A DNA stretch of 37,618 nucleotides from positions 1 to 37,618 of the forward strand of contig CAZLDQ010000026.1 in NCBI GenBank assembly GCA_964558295.1, written 5' to 3'. Below the pieces are notes generated by a model that saw only the letters and a program-made list of their open reading frames with translations, made no database searches and had not been told where the DNA came from. This stretch comes from JBDKTH01 sp964558295 (GTDB taxonomy: Bacteria > Planctomycetota > Planctomycetia > Pirellulales > Thermoguttaceae). Made by a program: the position numbers and the translations under genes. Position 1 is the first letter of the stretch. The number at the start of each line of letters is the position of its first letter. This document shows, in pieces, positions 8,521 to 16,624 of this stretch.

Positions 8521-10070
8521 GGGTTTGCTCCACACAATTCACGTTTGTTGATCTTCCCGTTGGCGGTCTTCGGAAGCGTTTGCCGGATTTCGACCGCTTG
8601 GGGGACCATGAAATCTTCAAGACAGCCCGCACAGTGGCGCAGCAACTCCTGCTCCGTCACCGACTGATCGGGCTTGAGCGTCACGATCGCCTTAATGGCC
8701 TGTCCAAGGAATGCATCAGGTATGCCAACCACGGCAGCTTCCGCCACCGCCGAGTGGCTGTAGAGCACATTTTCCACTTCCCTGGGGCTCACCTTTTCAC
8801 CACGGCTCTTGATGATGTCATCCTTGCGTCCAACGAAGTAAAGGAATCCTTCGTCATCCGCCTGAAATAGGTCGCCGGTGTACAATACCCGTTCACCGGG
8901 GAGCCGTCCGGGCCGTAATACGCGTTCCGTCTCCTCGGGTGCCTCCCAGTAGCCTTGCATCACGTGCGAGCCGCGTACGACCAGTTCCCCGACTATGCCC
9001 GGCTCCACGCGGTGCCCTTGGTCGTCGACGATCCAGAGTTCCTGGTTGGGCATCCCTCGCCCCACCGAGGTAGGCCGGCGGTCGATTTCGTCAAAAGGCA
9101 GATACGACACCCGCAAGCACTCGGTCAACCCATACATGGCCACAAGCTGCACATGCGGCAGGCGCTGCCGTAGCTGGCGGATATGCTCGGTCGGCCAAGC
9201 CGCGCCGGCGTTGGTGATATAGCGTAAGTGGGAAAGGTCGTATTTCCCGAGGTCCATTTGCAGGAGCATCGCCGAGATGGTCGGCACTCCGGGAAACCCC
9301 GTGGCCCGTTCAGCGACGAGCTTCTGAAGTACGGCATGAGGGTAGGCCAAGGACTTTTCCAGTATCAAGGTGGCCCCAACTCGAAAGGCCGTCAGCACCT
9401 GGAGGAGTCCATAGCCATAGGAAAGCGGAAGTACGCTGAGGATCACCTCCTCGGCCGTATTGTGCAGGTAGTCGCTGACCGTGATCGCCGCAGACCTCAT
9501 ATTCCGATGGGACAGCATCACGCCCTTCGGATTGCCTGTCGACCCCGAGGTATAGATCAACGCCGCAAGATCGAGATCGATCGCCCGCTTGAAGGGCGGA
9601 TTCTCATGCTGCACATACGACCGCATCAAATCATTAAGACTAACACAGCGTTTTCCCATGTTGCCGGTTATCGGTTCGCGGCCGCCAGTGACGACAATCG
9701 TACGCAGATTTGGCAATCGCAGCCAATACGGTTCCAAAGTGTCCAGTCGTCGCTGAGGCAAGACCAGGGCGGTCGCCCGGGAGTGGTTTAGCACACGGGC
9801 AAGTTTCTCAGGCTTGGTCGTCGGATTGACAGGGACGAACACGGCTCCGGCCTTGAGCACGGCGAAGATGATCAGCACGTTTTCCACGCTGTTGTCCAAA
9901 TGGATCGCCACCCGATCGCCATATTGGATTCCTTCGGCCACTAGCGCATGGGCCAGCCGATTCGCCGACGCTTCAAGCATCGCGTAGCTCAACCGGTCAG
10001 TGCCGCACACCAACGCCGTCTTCTCCGGCCACTGGCGGGCGCTTTGTTCCAGAAAGGACTCCAGTTGCAT
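8517..10070 (-). CDS. Acyl-CoA/acyl-ACP ligase (class I adenylate-forming)
   Basis: A 517-residue AMP-dependent ligase that activates a carboxylate as acyl-AMP and passes it to a thiol. The P-loop motif YTSGSTGNPKGVMLSH lies near residue 175. YGLTE, YTGDLF, the hinge GRKDDIIKSRGEKVSPREVE and the catalytic lysine motif KTANGKINKREL near the C-terminus follow in the usual order. A longer start at 10118 would overlap the carrier protein gene. ATG 10070 is preferred because AGGAG lies eight bases upstream, overlapping the carrier protein stop. The acyl carrier protein gene ends 10 bases before this start, so it is the natural acceptor thiol. The ensemble resembles the exosortase-A-associated acyl-CoA ligases, but no exosortase is in view. 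Chain-length preference cannot be read from the sequence. Confidence 0.88.
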   Translation of the reverse strand: MQLESFLEQSARQWPEKTALVCGTDRLSYAMLEASANRLAHALVAEGIQYGDRVAIHLDNSVENVLIIFAVLKAGAVFVPVNPTTKPEKLARVLNHSRATALVLPQRRLDTLEPYWLRLPNLRTIVVTGGREPITGNMGKRCVSLNDLMRSYVQHENPPFKRAIDLDLAALIYTSGSTGNPKGVMLSHRNMRSAAITVSDYLHNTAEEVILSVLPLSYGYGLLQVLTAFRVGATLILEKSLAYPHAVLQKLVAERATGFPGVPTISAMLLQMDLGKYDLSHLRYITNAGAAWPTEHIRQLRQRLPHVQLVAMYGLTECLRVSYLPFDEIDRRPTSVGRGMPNQELWIVDDQGHRVEPGIVGELVVRGSHVMQGYWEAPEETERVLRPGRLPGERVLYTGDLFQADDEGFLYFVGRKDDIIKSRGEKVSPREVENVLYSHSAVAEAAVVGIPDAFLGQAIKAIVTLKPDQSVTEQELLRHCAGCLEDFMVPQAVEIRQTLPKTANGKINKRELCGANP

Positions 10071-10080
10071 CGCCCTGCTC

Positions 10081-10341
10081 CTAGGCCTGCACGCCCGCTG
10101 CCTGCTTGGCTTCGACAAACCGCGCTATGTTGGCGATCGAGTCAAGATTCTCCGGCACGAGTTCCTCATCAGCGATGGCGATCTTGTACTCCTCCTCTAT
10201 GAACGTCACAAGTTCCAACACTCCGGTAGAATCGACAATTCCTTGCTCTAGGAACGACTCCTCGTCAGAGAAAGTCGGCTCGCGTCCGAACAGGAAGTTC
10301 TCTTGAACAAAGTTGCGGATGGCTAATGCGATCGGATTCAC
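10081..10341 (-). CDS. Acyl carrier protein
   Basis: An 86-residue carrier protein. The phosphopantetheine site is Ser38 in GIVDSTGVLELV, matching the D-S-x4-E pattern, followed by acidic helices (FIEEEYKIAIADEELVPENLDSIANIARFV) as in stand-alone carriers. The sequence diverges from housekeeping AcpP (no DSLD), which suggests a dedicated pathway carrier. The start is GTG 10341, with GGAGGAG nine to ten bases upstream, overlapping the asnB-like stop codon seven bases away. It sits between the amidotransferase and the acyl-AMP ligase, so it probably carries the acyl group that these and the GNAT enzymes act on. Confidence 0.85.
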   Translation of the reverse strand: MNPIALAIRNFVQENFLFGREPTFSDEESFLEQGIVDSTGVLELVTFIEEEYKIAIADEELVPENLDSIANIARFVEAKQAAGVQA

Positions 10342-10347
10342 GTTGCA

Positions 10348-12324
10348 CTACTCCTCCATCGAATGACAGACCGCCGCGGTGGTCGGCGAATCCGGAGAGT
10401 TTTCCAGGAACTGCTCAACCACAAGTTGCGTTGACAGGATGCCTACCAGAGCCATATTGTCCTTGATTCCAATGCTTCGCTCCCGCCGAACCTTTTCCAC
10501 GAGACGCTCAACCGCTTCCGCCTGAAAGATCCCGGTTTCGCGAATCCGGCGTCTGGAAAGCACTTCTTCAACGTATTCATGACGATTTGTCCTAGCAGGA
10601 TCGCCGAAGAAGCTCTTCGCTTCAGGAGCCCGGTAGGGCTGCTTGCTACGGTTGAGCACGGAGGCGGGGACCAATTTGCGGGCCGCATGTTTCAACAGAT
10701 GCTTCTCATCGAGCCCTCGCATCTTCCAGCGTGGGCGGATTGTGGCAGCAAACTCGGCCAGCCGATAGTCAAGAAAGGGATACCGCCCTTCCACGCTGTG
10801 CGCCATGGCCACCCGGTCACCTTGTGACGAGAGGATATAGCCGGGTAGCAGAATCGCCGTCTCCAGATACTGAGCCTGGCAGAAGGGGGCCCACTCGCGA
10901 TATGTGTCGGGCAGCTGGGCCAGGCACTCGTCGTAGACATTGTATTTGGCGAGCGAGGTACATACCTCGGCCGAAAAGAACGCCTTGAGTCGCGAAGTGA
11001 GTTCCCAGCGGGGCAGGTGCGAGAAGAACGGGTTGGTCAGTTGCTCAGGCCCCACGTGAAAAAAAGCCTTGCGATAGGCAAGCGACTGGGCCTGCAATCT
11101 GGGTAGATACGGATAAAGCCGTTCCAGCAGGGCCGCCCGAGCAGCCGATTCCGGTTTGGCAGCCCAGAATCGGCGAATTTTCGCCTCTTTAAAGATGTCG
11201 TAGCCCCCCAACAATTCATCGGCGCCTTCTCCCGTTACCACCACCTTGTAGCCTTGCTCCTGGACGAGCTTCGAGAGCAGATAGAGCGGGGCCGGCGCGG
11301 TGCGCAGCACGGGCCGTTCTGTGTGCCAGATCATCTCAGGAAACACCCGACCGATCTCGTCGGACGTGCAATGCACGGCTTCGTGTTCCGTATGGAGAGA
11401 ACGAACAACGTCCTGCTGATAGCGGCTTTCGTCAAACTCCGCATCATCAAACGTAATCGAAAACGTGCGTAACGGCGCGTCGGTGCATTGTCGCACGAGA
11501 GCCGTCGTGACCGCCGAATCGAGCCCGCCACTCAGGTAAGCCCCCACGGGCACATCGGCGCGCAACCGCAGCCGTGTGGCATCAGCAAGCAACTCCAGGA
11601 GCCGATCGGCGCAGTCGTCCTTGGTCGTCGACTCGCCGGACGAATCGAAGTTCAATTGCCAGTAGCGCCGCAAGTGAATTTCGGTCCCTCGCTCGTCAAC
11701 GACCAGATTGTGTCCCGGGGGAAGCTCCCGAACGCCTTGAAACACCGTGCGCGGCGCCAAGGTCGTCCAAAGCGTGAACAACTGGTCGAGCCCTTCGAGG
11801 TCGAGTTGCCGCTTGACATCTGGATGGGCGAACAGGGCCTTGACTTCCGAGGCAAAGACCAACTTGTCGCCGGTGACCGTGTAGAACAACGGCCGGATGC
11901 CGAATCGATCGCGGGAAAGAAATAGCCGGCGATGGTTCCGATCCCAAATGGCCAGAGCCCACTGACCGTTGAAGTGCTGTACACATTCTTCGCCAAACTC
12001 TTCATAGAGGTGGACAATCACCTCGGTGTCTGCCTGAGTGGTAAATCGGTGCCCCTTTTGCACGAGCCACTGGCGCAGCTCGATGTAGTTGAAGATTTCC
12101 CCGTTGAACGTCACCCAGAGCGAGCCGTCCTCGTTGGTCATCGGCTGGCGACCACCGGCCAGATCGACGATGCTCAATCGGGTATGGCCCAGACCGATAT
12201 CATTGCAAATGTAGACGCCATGATCATCCGGCCCGCGGTGATGGAGCCGCGCAAGCATCCGCCCGAGAAGCTCCAGGCAGACCCGCGACCGATCAAAATG
12301 CAGAATGCCGGCAATGCCACACAC
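10348..12324 (-). CDS. Asparagine synthase-like glutamine amidotransferase
   Basis: A 658-residue glutamine-hydrolysing amidotransferase of the AsnB family. The N-terminal Ntn domain starts MCGIAGILHF, so Cys2 is the glutaminase nucleophile. RLSIVDLAGGRQPM and FNGEIFNY follow as usual. The synthase domain has the PP-loop SGGLDS at 265-270 and the GEGADELLGGYD motif near residue 370. It starts at GTG 12324. It is the first gene of a six-gene operon with a carrier protein, acyl-AMP ligase, NadE-like protein and two acyltransferases. AsnB-like proteins in such settings (for example exosortase-associated clusters) amidate cell-envelope or natural-product intermediates rather than aspartate. A housekeeping asparagine synthetase cannot be excluded from sequence alone. 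Confidence 0.88.
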   Translation of the reverse strand: MCGIAGILHFDRSRVCLELLGRMLARLHHRGPDDHGVYICNDIGLGHTRLSIVDLAGGRQPMTNEDGSLWVTFNGEIFNYIELRQWLVQKGHRFTTQADTEVIVHLYEEFGEECVQHFNGQWALAIWDRNHRRLFLSRDRFGIRPLFYTVTGDKLVFASEVKALFAHPDVKRQLDLEGLDQLFTLWTTLAPRTVFQGVRELPPGHNLVVDERGTEIHLRRYWQLNFDSSGESTTKDDCADRLLELLADATRLRLRADVPVGAYLSGGLDSAVTTALVRQCTDAPLRTFSITFDDAEFDESRYQQDVVRSLHTEHEAVHCTSDEIGRVFPEMIWHTERPVLRTAPAPLYLLSKLVQEQGYKVVVTGEGADELLGGYDIFKEAKIRRFWAAKPESAARAALLERLYPYLPRLQAQSLAYRKAFFHVGPEQLTNPFFSHLPRWELTSRLKAFFSAEVCTSLAKYNVYDECLAQLPDTYREWAPFCQAQYLETAILLPGYILSSQGDRVAMAHSVEGRYPFLDYRLAEFAATIRPRWKMRGLDEKHLLKHAARKLVPASVLNRSKQPYRAPEAKSFFGDPARTNRHEYVEEVLSRRRIRETGIFQAEAVERLVEKVRRERSIGIKDNMALVGILSTQLVVEQFLENSPDSPTTAAVCHSMEE

Positions 12325-12407
12325 GTTGGTCGACCTTCAGAAAGAGCAAGGCGGGTCGCAACACGTCTTGCGGCAGGGGGGCCTCCGCACACCATACGAC
12401 CTGTTGA

Positions 12408-12435
12408 AGAATAGGTTGTGTGCAGAAATCGTCAA
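12408..12435 (-). promoter_or_regulatory. Candidate sigma-70 promoter of the amidotransferase/ACP operon
   Basis: On the minus strand, TTGACG (complement of 12430-12435), a 16-base spacer and TATTCT (complement of 12408-12413) put the start near 12401 and give a leader of about 75 bases before GTG 12324. No other gene-like sequence lies in the roughly 240 bases between this operon and the terminator at 12567-12593. Confidence 0.4.
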
Positions 12436-12566
12436 CGTAGGGTGGCGTCAATTCGGAATATACGGATTATCCGGCCAATTCCACAAGCAGGTGAAGATCG
12501 CCCGGGAAAGGCCCAACGCGAGACATGCCGCGATGAGTTCTCTCTCCTTCCGCCAGCGTGCAACAA

Positions 12567-12593
12567 AAACCCCTCGGACTTGCCGAGGGGTTT
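12567..12593 (-). terminator. Strong intrinsic terminator after the isomerase-like gene
   Basis: A perfect 11-bp stem (AAACCCCTCGG / CCGAGGGGTTT) with a 5-base loop (acttg). On the minus strand it ends in a run of five T residues. It lies about 28 bases past the stop codon of the TIM-barrel gene and insulates the amidotransferase operon from it. Confidence 0.85.
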
Positions 12594-12620
12594 CATGCCG
12601 TCAAAACATCTAGAGACTCA

Positions 12621-13508
12621 CTAGGCCTGCGCCCACTGGTCGCGGAGGAACTGCATCGACTTGGGGATTTCGACGTCCCGATCGCCTTTGCAGCCGCACT
12701 CGAAGCTACAGTAGTCCTGATAGCCGATCATCTTCAGACCGCGGAAACCATCGAGATAGGTCCGTTCGTCCTGCCCGGGAAGCACGCGGGTGCGCGAGGC
12801 AAGGTGAACGTGATGCAGATAGTCACCGGCCGAAATGAACGCGCCCAGGTCACTGGTCTCTTCGATCCCCATATGATAGAAGTCACCCATCACACAGACA
12901 CCGGGGCTATTGCAGTCGCGGCAGATCGCGGCGCCATCGGCTACCTGGCGGAGGAAAAAAGCTTCTTTGCGATTGAGCGGTTCGAGGAGCAACCGGGTGC
13001 CGGCTTTCACGGCATGTTCACCGATTGCCGGCAGCGTGTCCAGTAGGAGCTGACGGATCTCCTGATTGGTCAGCTTGGTCTGGCCGTTGAACGCGGGCAC
13101 ATAGATCACGCCAGTAGACTGAAGCCGGCCCGCAGCGCTGATTACGTCCTTCAGGTCCTTAATCGCCACCACCCGCTTCTCAGGCACTTCGGAGACCAAG
13201 TCGCCATTATGCGAGCCCCAACAGATAGCGCTGACTTTGAGCTTCGTTTTCTTGATCGCCTCTTCGTATTCCTTCTCCTTCTCGACGAGGTTGCCAGGTA
13301 ACTCGACGGCCTCAAAGCCCCAAGCTTCCATCTTGGCCAGCTTCTCGTCCAGGTTCTTTCCCGGGATCACGCCGAGCTGGCTGGAGAGCTTCAAGACGGC
13401 CTCACGTTTGGCCGCCGAGTATTGCGTTGCCTTAGCAGCGGTCCCGGTTGTCAGTCCCACAGCTGCAACCGTACTGCTGAGCATGAATCCGCGTCGGTTG
13501 ATATTCAT
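12621..13508 (-). CDS. Tat-exported sugar isomerase/epimerase-like TIM-barrel protein
   Basis: A 295-residue protein of the xylose isomerase-like/AP endonuclease 2 TIM-barrel superfamily, close to hydroxypyruvate isomerase-like proteins. The N-terminus MNINRRGFMLSSTVAAVG is a Tat signal (twin Arg 5-6). The barrel keeps the metal-binding acids and histidines in place: LLLEPLNRKE, VCVMGDFYHMGIEE, HVHLASRTRVLPG and FECGC. ATG 13508 is chosen because AAGGAG lies eight bases upstream. Exported sugar isomerase-like proteins with Tat signals are common in planctomycetes, and their substrates are mostly unknown. It is monocistronic, with a strong terminator behind it. Confidence 0.85.
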   Translation of the reverse strand: MNINRRGFMLSSTVAAVGLTTGTAAKATQYSAAKREAVLKLSSQLGVIPGKNLDEKLAKMEAWGFEAVELPGNLVEKEKEYEEAIKKTKLKVSAICWGSHNGDLVSEVPEKRVVAIKDLKDVISAAGRLQSTGVIYVPAFNGQTKLTNQEIRQLLLDTLPAIGEHAVKAGTRLLLEPLNRKEAFFLRQVADGAAICRDCNSPGVCVMGDFYHMGIEETSDLGAFISAGDYLHHVHLASRTRVLPGQDERTYLDGFRGLKMIGYQDYCSFECGCKGDRDVEIPKSMQFLRDQWAQA

Positions 13509-13667
13509 CGACAATTCTCCTTACAGACCGAGTGACTCAATATCGCAGTTTAGGGCCCCACGGATCACTCCTCCTAATATACCTGCTGCCAGCCGGAATG
13601 CACGCAGGAGCCACAAGAAGCCCCCCTCTCATGAGGAACGCACAAACGGAGACTGCCGGGGGCGTGT

Positions 13668-13709
13668 TCCGTGGCGTTTCTGAAGATAGAATTGACGGAA
13701 CGCCACGGA
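13668..13709. repeat. Inverted repeat, 11-bp arms
   Basis: TCCGTGGCGTT (13668-13678) and AACGCCACGGA (13699-13709) are perfect inverted copies 20 bases apart. They lie between the stop of the TadE-like gene and the start of the isomerase-like gene. No T-tract follows on either strand, so it is not a classical terminator. An operator or a message-stabilising hairpin at the end of the Tad-like operon is possible. Confidence 0.5.
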
Positions 13710-13742
13710 GGACGTTGTCAACAGGTCTGGGAGAAATGCGGG

Positions 13743-14210
13743 CTAGCGTGATTTCCTGGCCAATGAGCTGACGCTGAACTGCTTGCCCGTGTAGTCGATA
13801 CCGATGTACTTCAACGCGTTAAGAAACGGCTTGACGCCCATGTCGACACTGACCGTCACGCGGACCTCGCCCGAGGCGGGGGCGGCAGGACTCGCGGCAG
13901 GCGTACAGGGGAGCGTGCCCACTTGAGCCGAAGAGGGGGAGGCCTCTGGGTCCTCCAACCGTATCGAGGCATGCTCCCCAATTGCCACCCCGTGGGGAGC
14001 CAACACCGTCTCCACCACGCACTCCAGTTCGCTGACGCTTGCTCCCTTGGCCGCTTCACGGGCCGCCACCGTTGCCGCATGCACGACCGCCTGCTCCACG
14101 GTCGTAAACACGGCAAATTGTATCGTGGCAATGGTAAGCAACACGAGGATCGGCAGAATTAGCGCGACTTCCAGCGTGATCGAGCCGCGGCGGCGACAAT
14201 GGTGGGTCAT
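13743..14210 (-). CDS. TadE-like single-pass pilus assembly protein
   Basis: A 155-residue TadE-family protein. The N-terminus RRRGSITLEVALILPILVLLTIATIQFAVF has a basic leader, Gly at -1 and Glu at +5 of a prepilin-like cleavage site, then one membrane helix. An Ala-rich helix (EQAVVHAATVAAREAAKG) follows, as in TadE. The rest is a periplasmic domain. It is the last gene of four that all begin with this type of leader. TadE pseudopilins help assemble Flp/Tad pili, and minimal TadE/TadG sets without the ATPase recur in planctomycetes. GAGGGG precedes ATG 14210. Confidence 0.82.
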   Translation of the reverse strand: MTHHCRRRGSITLEVALILPILVLLTIATIQFAVFTTVEQAVVHAATVAAREAAKGASVSELECVVETVLAPHGVAIGEHASIRLEDPEASPSSAQVGTLPCTPAASPAAPASGEVRVTVSVDMGVKPFLNALKYIGIDYTGKQFSVSSLARKSR

Positions 14211-14238
14211 GGTTGTCCCCTCTTTCTCACGGCGACGG

Positions 14239-15453
14239 TCAAGGACAGATGAATCGCTCGACGCGGATCAGCCAGGCACGATCCTCGGAGCAGTTGTACC
14301 GTGCCGTAACCTTCGCGGTCACGTAATAGGGTGCAATGCAGTTGCCTAAAAGCTTTCGTGCCAGACTGTTGACCGGCACGATTGCCTGAGCGCGTACGGC
14401 AAAGTCGTTGTTACCGGCCCCATTCATCACCACATACGACTGGCCGTTATTGTTCGCCGCTTCGCTTGGCGGACAAGGAAGATACGGGAGCCAGGGATCC
14501 GAACCGGTCCAAGGGCAGAGCCCCATCGTATCCACAAAGGTTCGATACACCGGCGGCAAAGCCCCACCGTTTAACTCAAAGTCAATCCTCACTTGAACCC
14601 TGTCATCTCCGATACCATCGCCGTCATTGCCCGTCAGCCCTTGCCCGACATTGATAACCCGAGCACCAAACCGGAAGCGATCTCCCGGCGCAAAGCCATC
14701 GTCGTTGGTGCCATCCGCCAAGAAGTTGATCGTCAACAACTGCGGCTGCGCTGGGTTATAGGAGAACTGAATCTGGGCGTTCGGGTCAGAGAATCCAGCG
14801 ATGTCCTCCTGACCGGGAATCGCATGAGGAGTCACGTTGTCCGACAGTCTAGGACTATTGGCGTCAAATACGAAACTCCCCGCGCCCCCGCTCGCCCGCA
14901 AATCAATCGTGATCGACTTGATCCGCAGCCCCGACGGAGTGTTGGGAACATTGAGAAAGGCAACTCCCCATGCGTTGTCGGCCTCCAGATTGCCTTGGCC
15001 TGTGGCGTCGAGAAGAACACTGCCGGCACCGCAGCTTGGGGCTTCCCCCGCGTCGAACGTCAAGGGATCATCGCTCGTAATTGTCCCAAAGACCAAGTTC
15101 CCTGTGGGCGGACTGCCGGCGGTCGGGCAGCAACTGAGGTTGGCGTTCGGATTGCTTGCCGACTCCGAACCGAGGTTCGTGGCGATCGTGATTGGCAGGC
15201 CGCGAATCAGGTTGGCCGCAGCATAGGCCACGCCGACATCGCGGGGCAATTCTGTCGAACCGCCCCCCGCCGCGCCCCATTCACGCACCGCGGCCAGGGC
15301 CGCTGCTTCCAGCCCGTTTTCCAGTTCAACCCTTGCCAACCAGAGATTGGCAATATCCACCGTGAACACCAGGAGGATCAGAAAGATGGGGAGCGTCAGG
15401 AGAAGCCACAACGTGGAAATACCGTGCCGGGGAGGTCGGGGAATTCTTGTCAT
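14239..15453 (-). CDS. TadG-like pilus assembly protein
   Basis: A 404-residue protein with an N-terminal TadG-like domain: basic leader (RIPRPPRHG), one hydrophobic helix (ISTLWLLLTLPIFLILLVFTVDIANLWL), then an Ala-rich amphipathic helix (ELENGLEAAALAAVREW). A large extracytoplasmic domain rich in Gly, Asn and Asp follows, with several Cys (SCCPTAG, PSCGAG, CPWTG, PCPPS). The start is ATG 15453, overlapping the previous stop as TAATG; an upstream frame extension would overlap that gene. At the leader junction, Trp stands where its neighbours have Glu +5, so it may not be processed. The ligand or partner is unknown. Confidence 0.75.
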   Translation of the reverse strand: MTRIPRPPRHGISTLWLLLTLPIFLILLVFTVDIANLWLARVELENGLEAAALAAVREWGAAGGGSTELPRDVGVAYAAANLIRGLPITIATNLGSESASNPNANLSCCPTAGSPPTGNLVFGTITSDDPLTFDAGEAPSCGAGSVLLDATGQGNLEADNAWGVAFLNVPNTPSGLRIKSITIDLRASGGAGSFVFDANSPRLSDNVTPHAIPGQEDIAGFSDPNAQIQFSYNPAQPQLLTINFLADGTNDDGFAPGDRFRFGARVINVGQGLTGNDGDGIGDDRVQVRIDFELNGGALPPVYRTFVDTMGLCPWTGSDPWLPYLPCPPSEAANNNGQSYVVMNGAGNNDFAVRAQAIVPVNSLARKLLGNCIAPYYVTAKVTARYNCSEDRAWLIRVERFICP

Positions 15454-15998
15454 TACAGGTTCCCCCCGTAACGAAACACGGTCGTACACTCGACTACATT
15501 CGAGGTATCCCAAATCCCCAACCCCAAAACGTTCGAATACTGCGGCACTAATTCCGTCATGGGAACACAGATTGTCAGACGCACATACCTACCCAGGATG
15601 GGCACGTTCAGGTTGTCGGCCGGACCACAATCGCCCGCACCGCTGGAACTGAACAACTCCACCACACTCCCGCTGACGTTGTGTTCCAAACGCACGCTAT
15701 ACGAGTCAATGCCTGTGGTGGCCATCTGGTGGCCGATTACCTCCAGAATCCTCTCGGGCACCGGCGCTCCGTTCGTCGTGGGAAGTCCGGCGGTCTCCGA
15801 AGCCTCTTCGGCACCGATCCGGCTGGCCAACGTCACTTGCTGCACCTTGGCGTAGTAGAGTCCGTAGCGGACAATCGCCAATACCGGCAGGATCAGAATC
15901 GGAATCACCAGAACCAATTCCAGCACGGCCACGGCACGTCGCTGCCGTAAAGAAGGCCGTCGGCGAAGGGCTCGAAGATGTCGCATGTTGCTCGGCAT
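15453..15998 (-). CDS. TadE-like single-pass pilus assembly protein
   Basis: A 181-residue TadE-family protein. The leader is very basic (RHLRALRRRPSLRQRRA), followed by VAVLELVLVIPILILPVLAIVRYGLYY, with Glu in the +5 position and Ala rather than Gly at -1. The helix QQVTLASRIGAEEASETAG follows, as in TadE. It overlaps the next gene (TAATG), so the two are translationally coupled. ATG 15998 has no clear Shine-Dalgarno; an ATG at 15986 is an alternative. Confidence 0.8.
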   Translation of the reverse strand: MPSNMRHLRALRRRPSLRQRRAVAVLELVLVIPILILPVLAIVRYGLYYAKVQQVTLASRIGAEEASETAGLPTTNGAPVPERILEVIGHQMATTGIDSYSVRLEHNVSGSVVELFSSSGAGDCGPADNLNVPILGRYVRLTICVPMTELVPQYSNVLGLGIWDTSNVVECTTVFRYGGNL

Positions 15999-16028
15999 GG
16001 CTGATCTAAACTAAAAAGGCCTCCGCAC

Positions 16029-16319
16029 TCAGTTCCCAGTTGACGAGGCTGACTGCTGGCTATCCGACGGAGTCCACCAAGCCGATTCCACCGTGGTCTC
16101 GACCACTAACGGGCACGACGAGGGGCCCTCCAAACATTGACACACTTCCACCGCGCCGATTCCCTCCGCCACGTCGGCAAACTGACAAATGATCGTATTA
16201 CGAATGGCAGCCAAGCCCCCGATAATCCCAATCGCCAAAAGCGTCAGAACCAGAATCCACTCGAACGTCTGCATGCCACGACGGGTGCGTGCTCGGCGGG
16301 AACGGCGATTAGCTTTCAT
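16029..16319 (-). CDS. Small Flp-pilin-like membrane protein
   Basis: A 96-residue protein with a basic leader (NRRSRRARTRRG) followed by MQTFEWILVLTLLAIGIIGGLAAI. That gives Gly at -1 and Glu at +5, the Flp/TadE-type cleavage pattern, and a single hydrophobic helix. The mature part is short with four Cys (IICQF, VCQC, SSCP). It is the first gene of the four-gene Tad-like set and is probably its pilin-like subunit, although the tail is longer than in classical Flp. ATG 16319 is preferred over an upstream in-frame start (16415), because the extra residues look non-coding and AGG lies in position. Confidence 0.6.
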   Translation of the reverse strand: MKANRRSRRARTRRGMQTFEWILVLTLLAIGIIGGLAAIRNTIICQFADVAEGIGAVEVCQCLEGPSSCPLVVETTVESAWWTPSDSQQSASSTGN

Positions 16320-16520
16320 CGGTCGACCTGTAGGATTCTGAGAGAGCGGCCCGTTCCGCGTGAAGCCACGCCCCACGGAGCTTTCTTCACCGGATGCGTT
16401 AGACGCACACCACATGCCCAGCCTTACAAAATAGACAGCTTGGGCAGATAACGCAAGATAGTGCTTTCACCAGAACGGCTTGCAACACGGGCGTCAAGCG
16501 TTCTTTCCGCCCGTTGCTGT

Positions 16521-16550
16521 GCTGGATGTTTCAAAAACGAAACATCCAGC
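16521..16550. repeat. Perfect 12-bp inverted repeat (hairpin)
   Basis: GCTGGATGTTTC (16521-16532) and GAAACATCCAGC (16539-16550) flank a six-base loop (aaaaac). It sits between the stop of tsaE and the start of the pilin-like gene, both on the minus strand. There is no T-tract on either side, so it is not a standard intrinsic terminator. It may act as an operator for the Tad-like operon or as an RNA hairpin. Confidence 0.6.
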
Positions 16551-16624
16551 CGATGATTGTTCAGAAACCGCAACATCCTGGCAGCCCGATGGCACGACAA
16601 CGGCCCCAAGAAGGCCACGCGTGT

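Noticed and set aside
16424..16618. Small minus-strand frame between tsaE and the pilin-like gene
   Set aside because: It runs through the perfect hairpin at 16521-16550 and shows no protein-like pattern.
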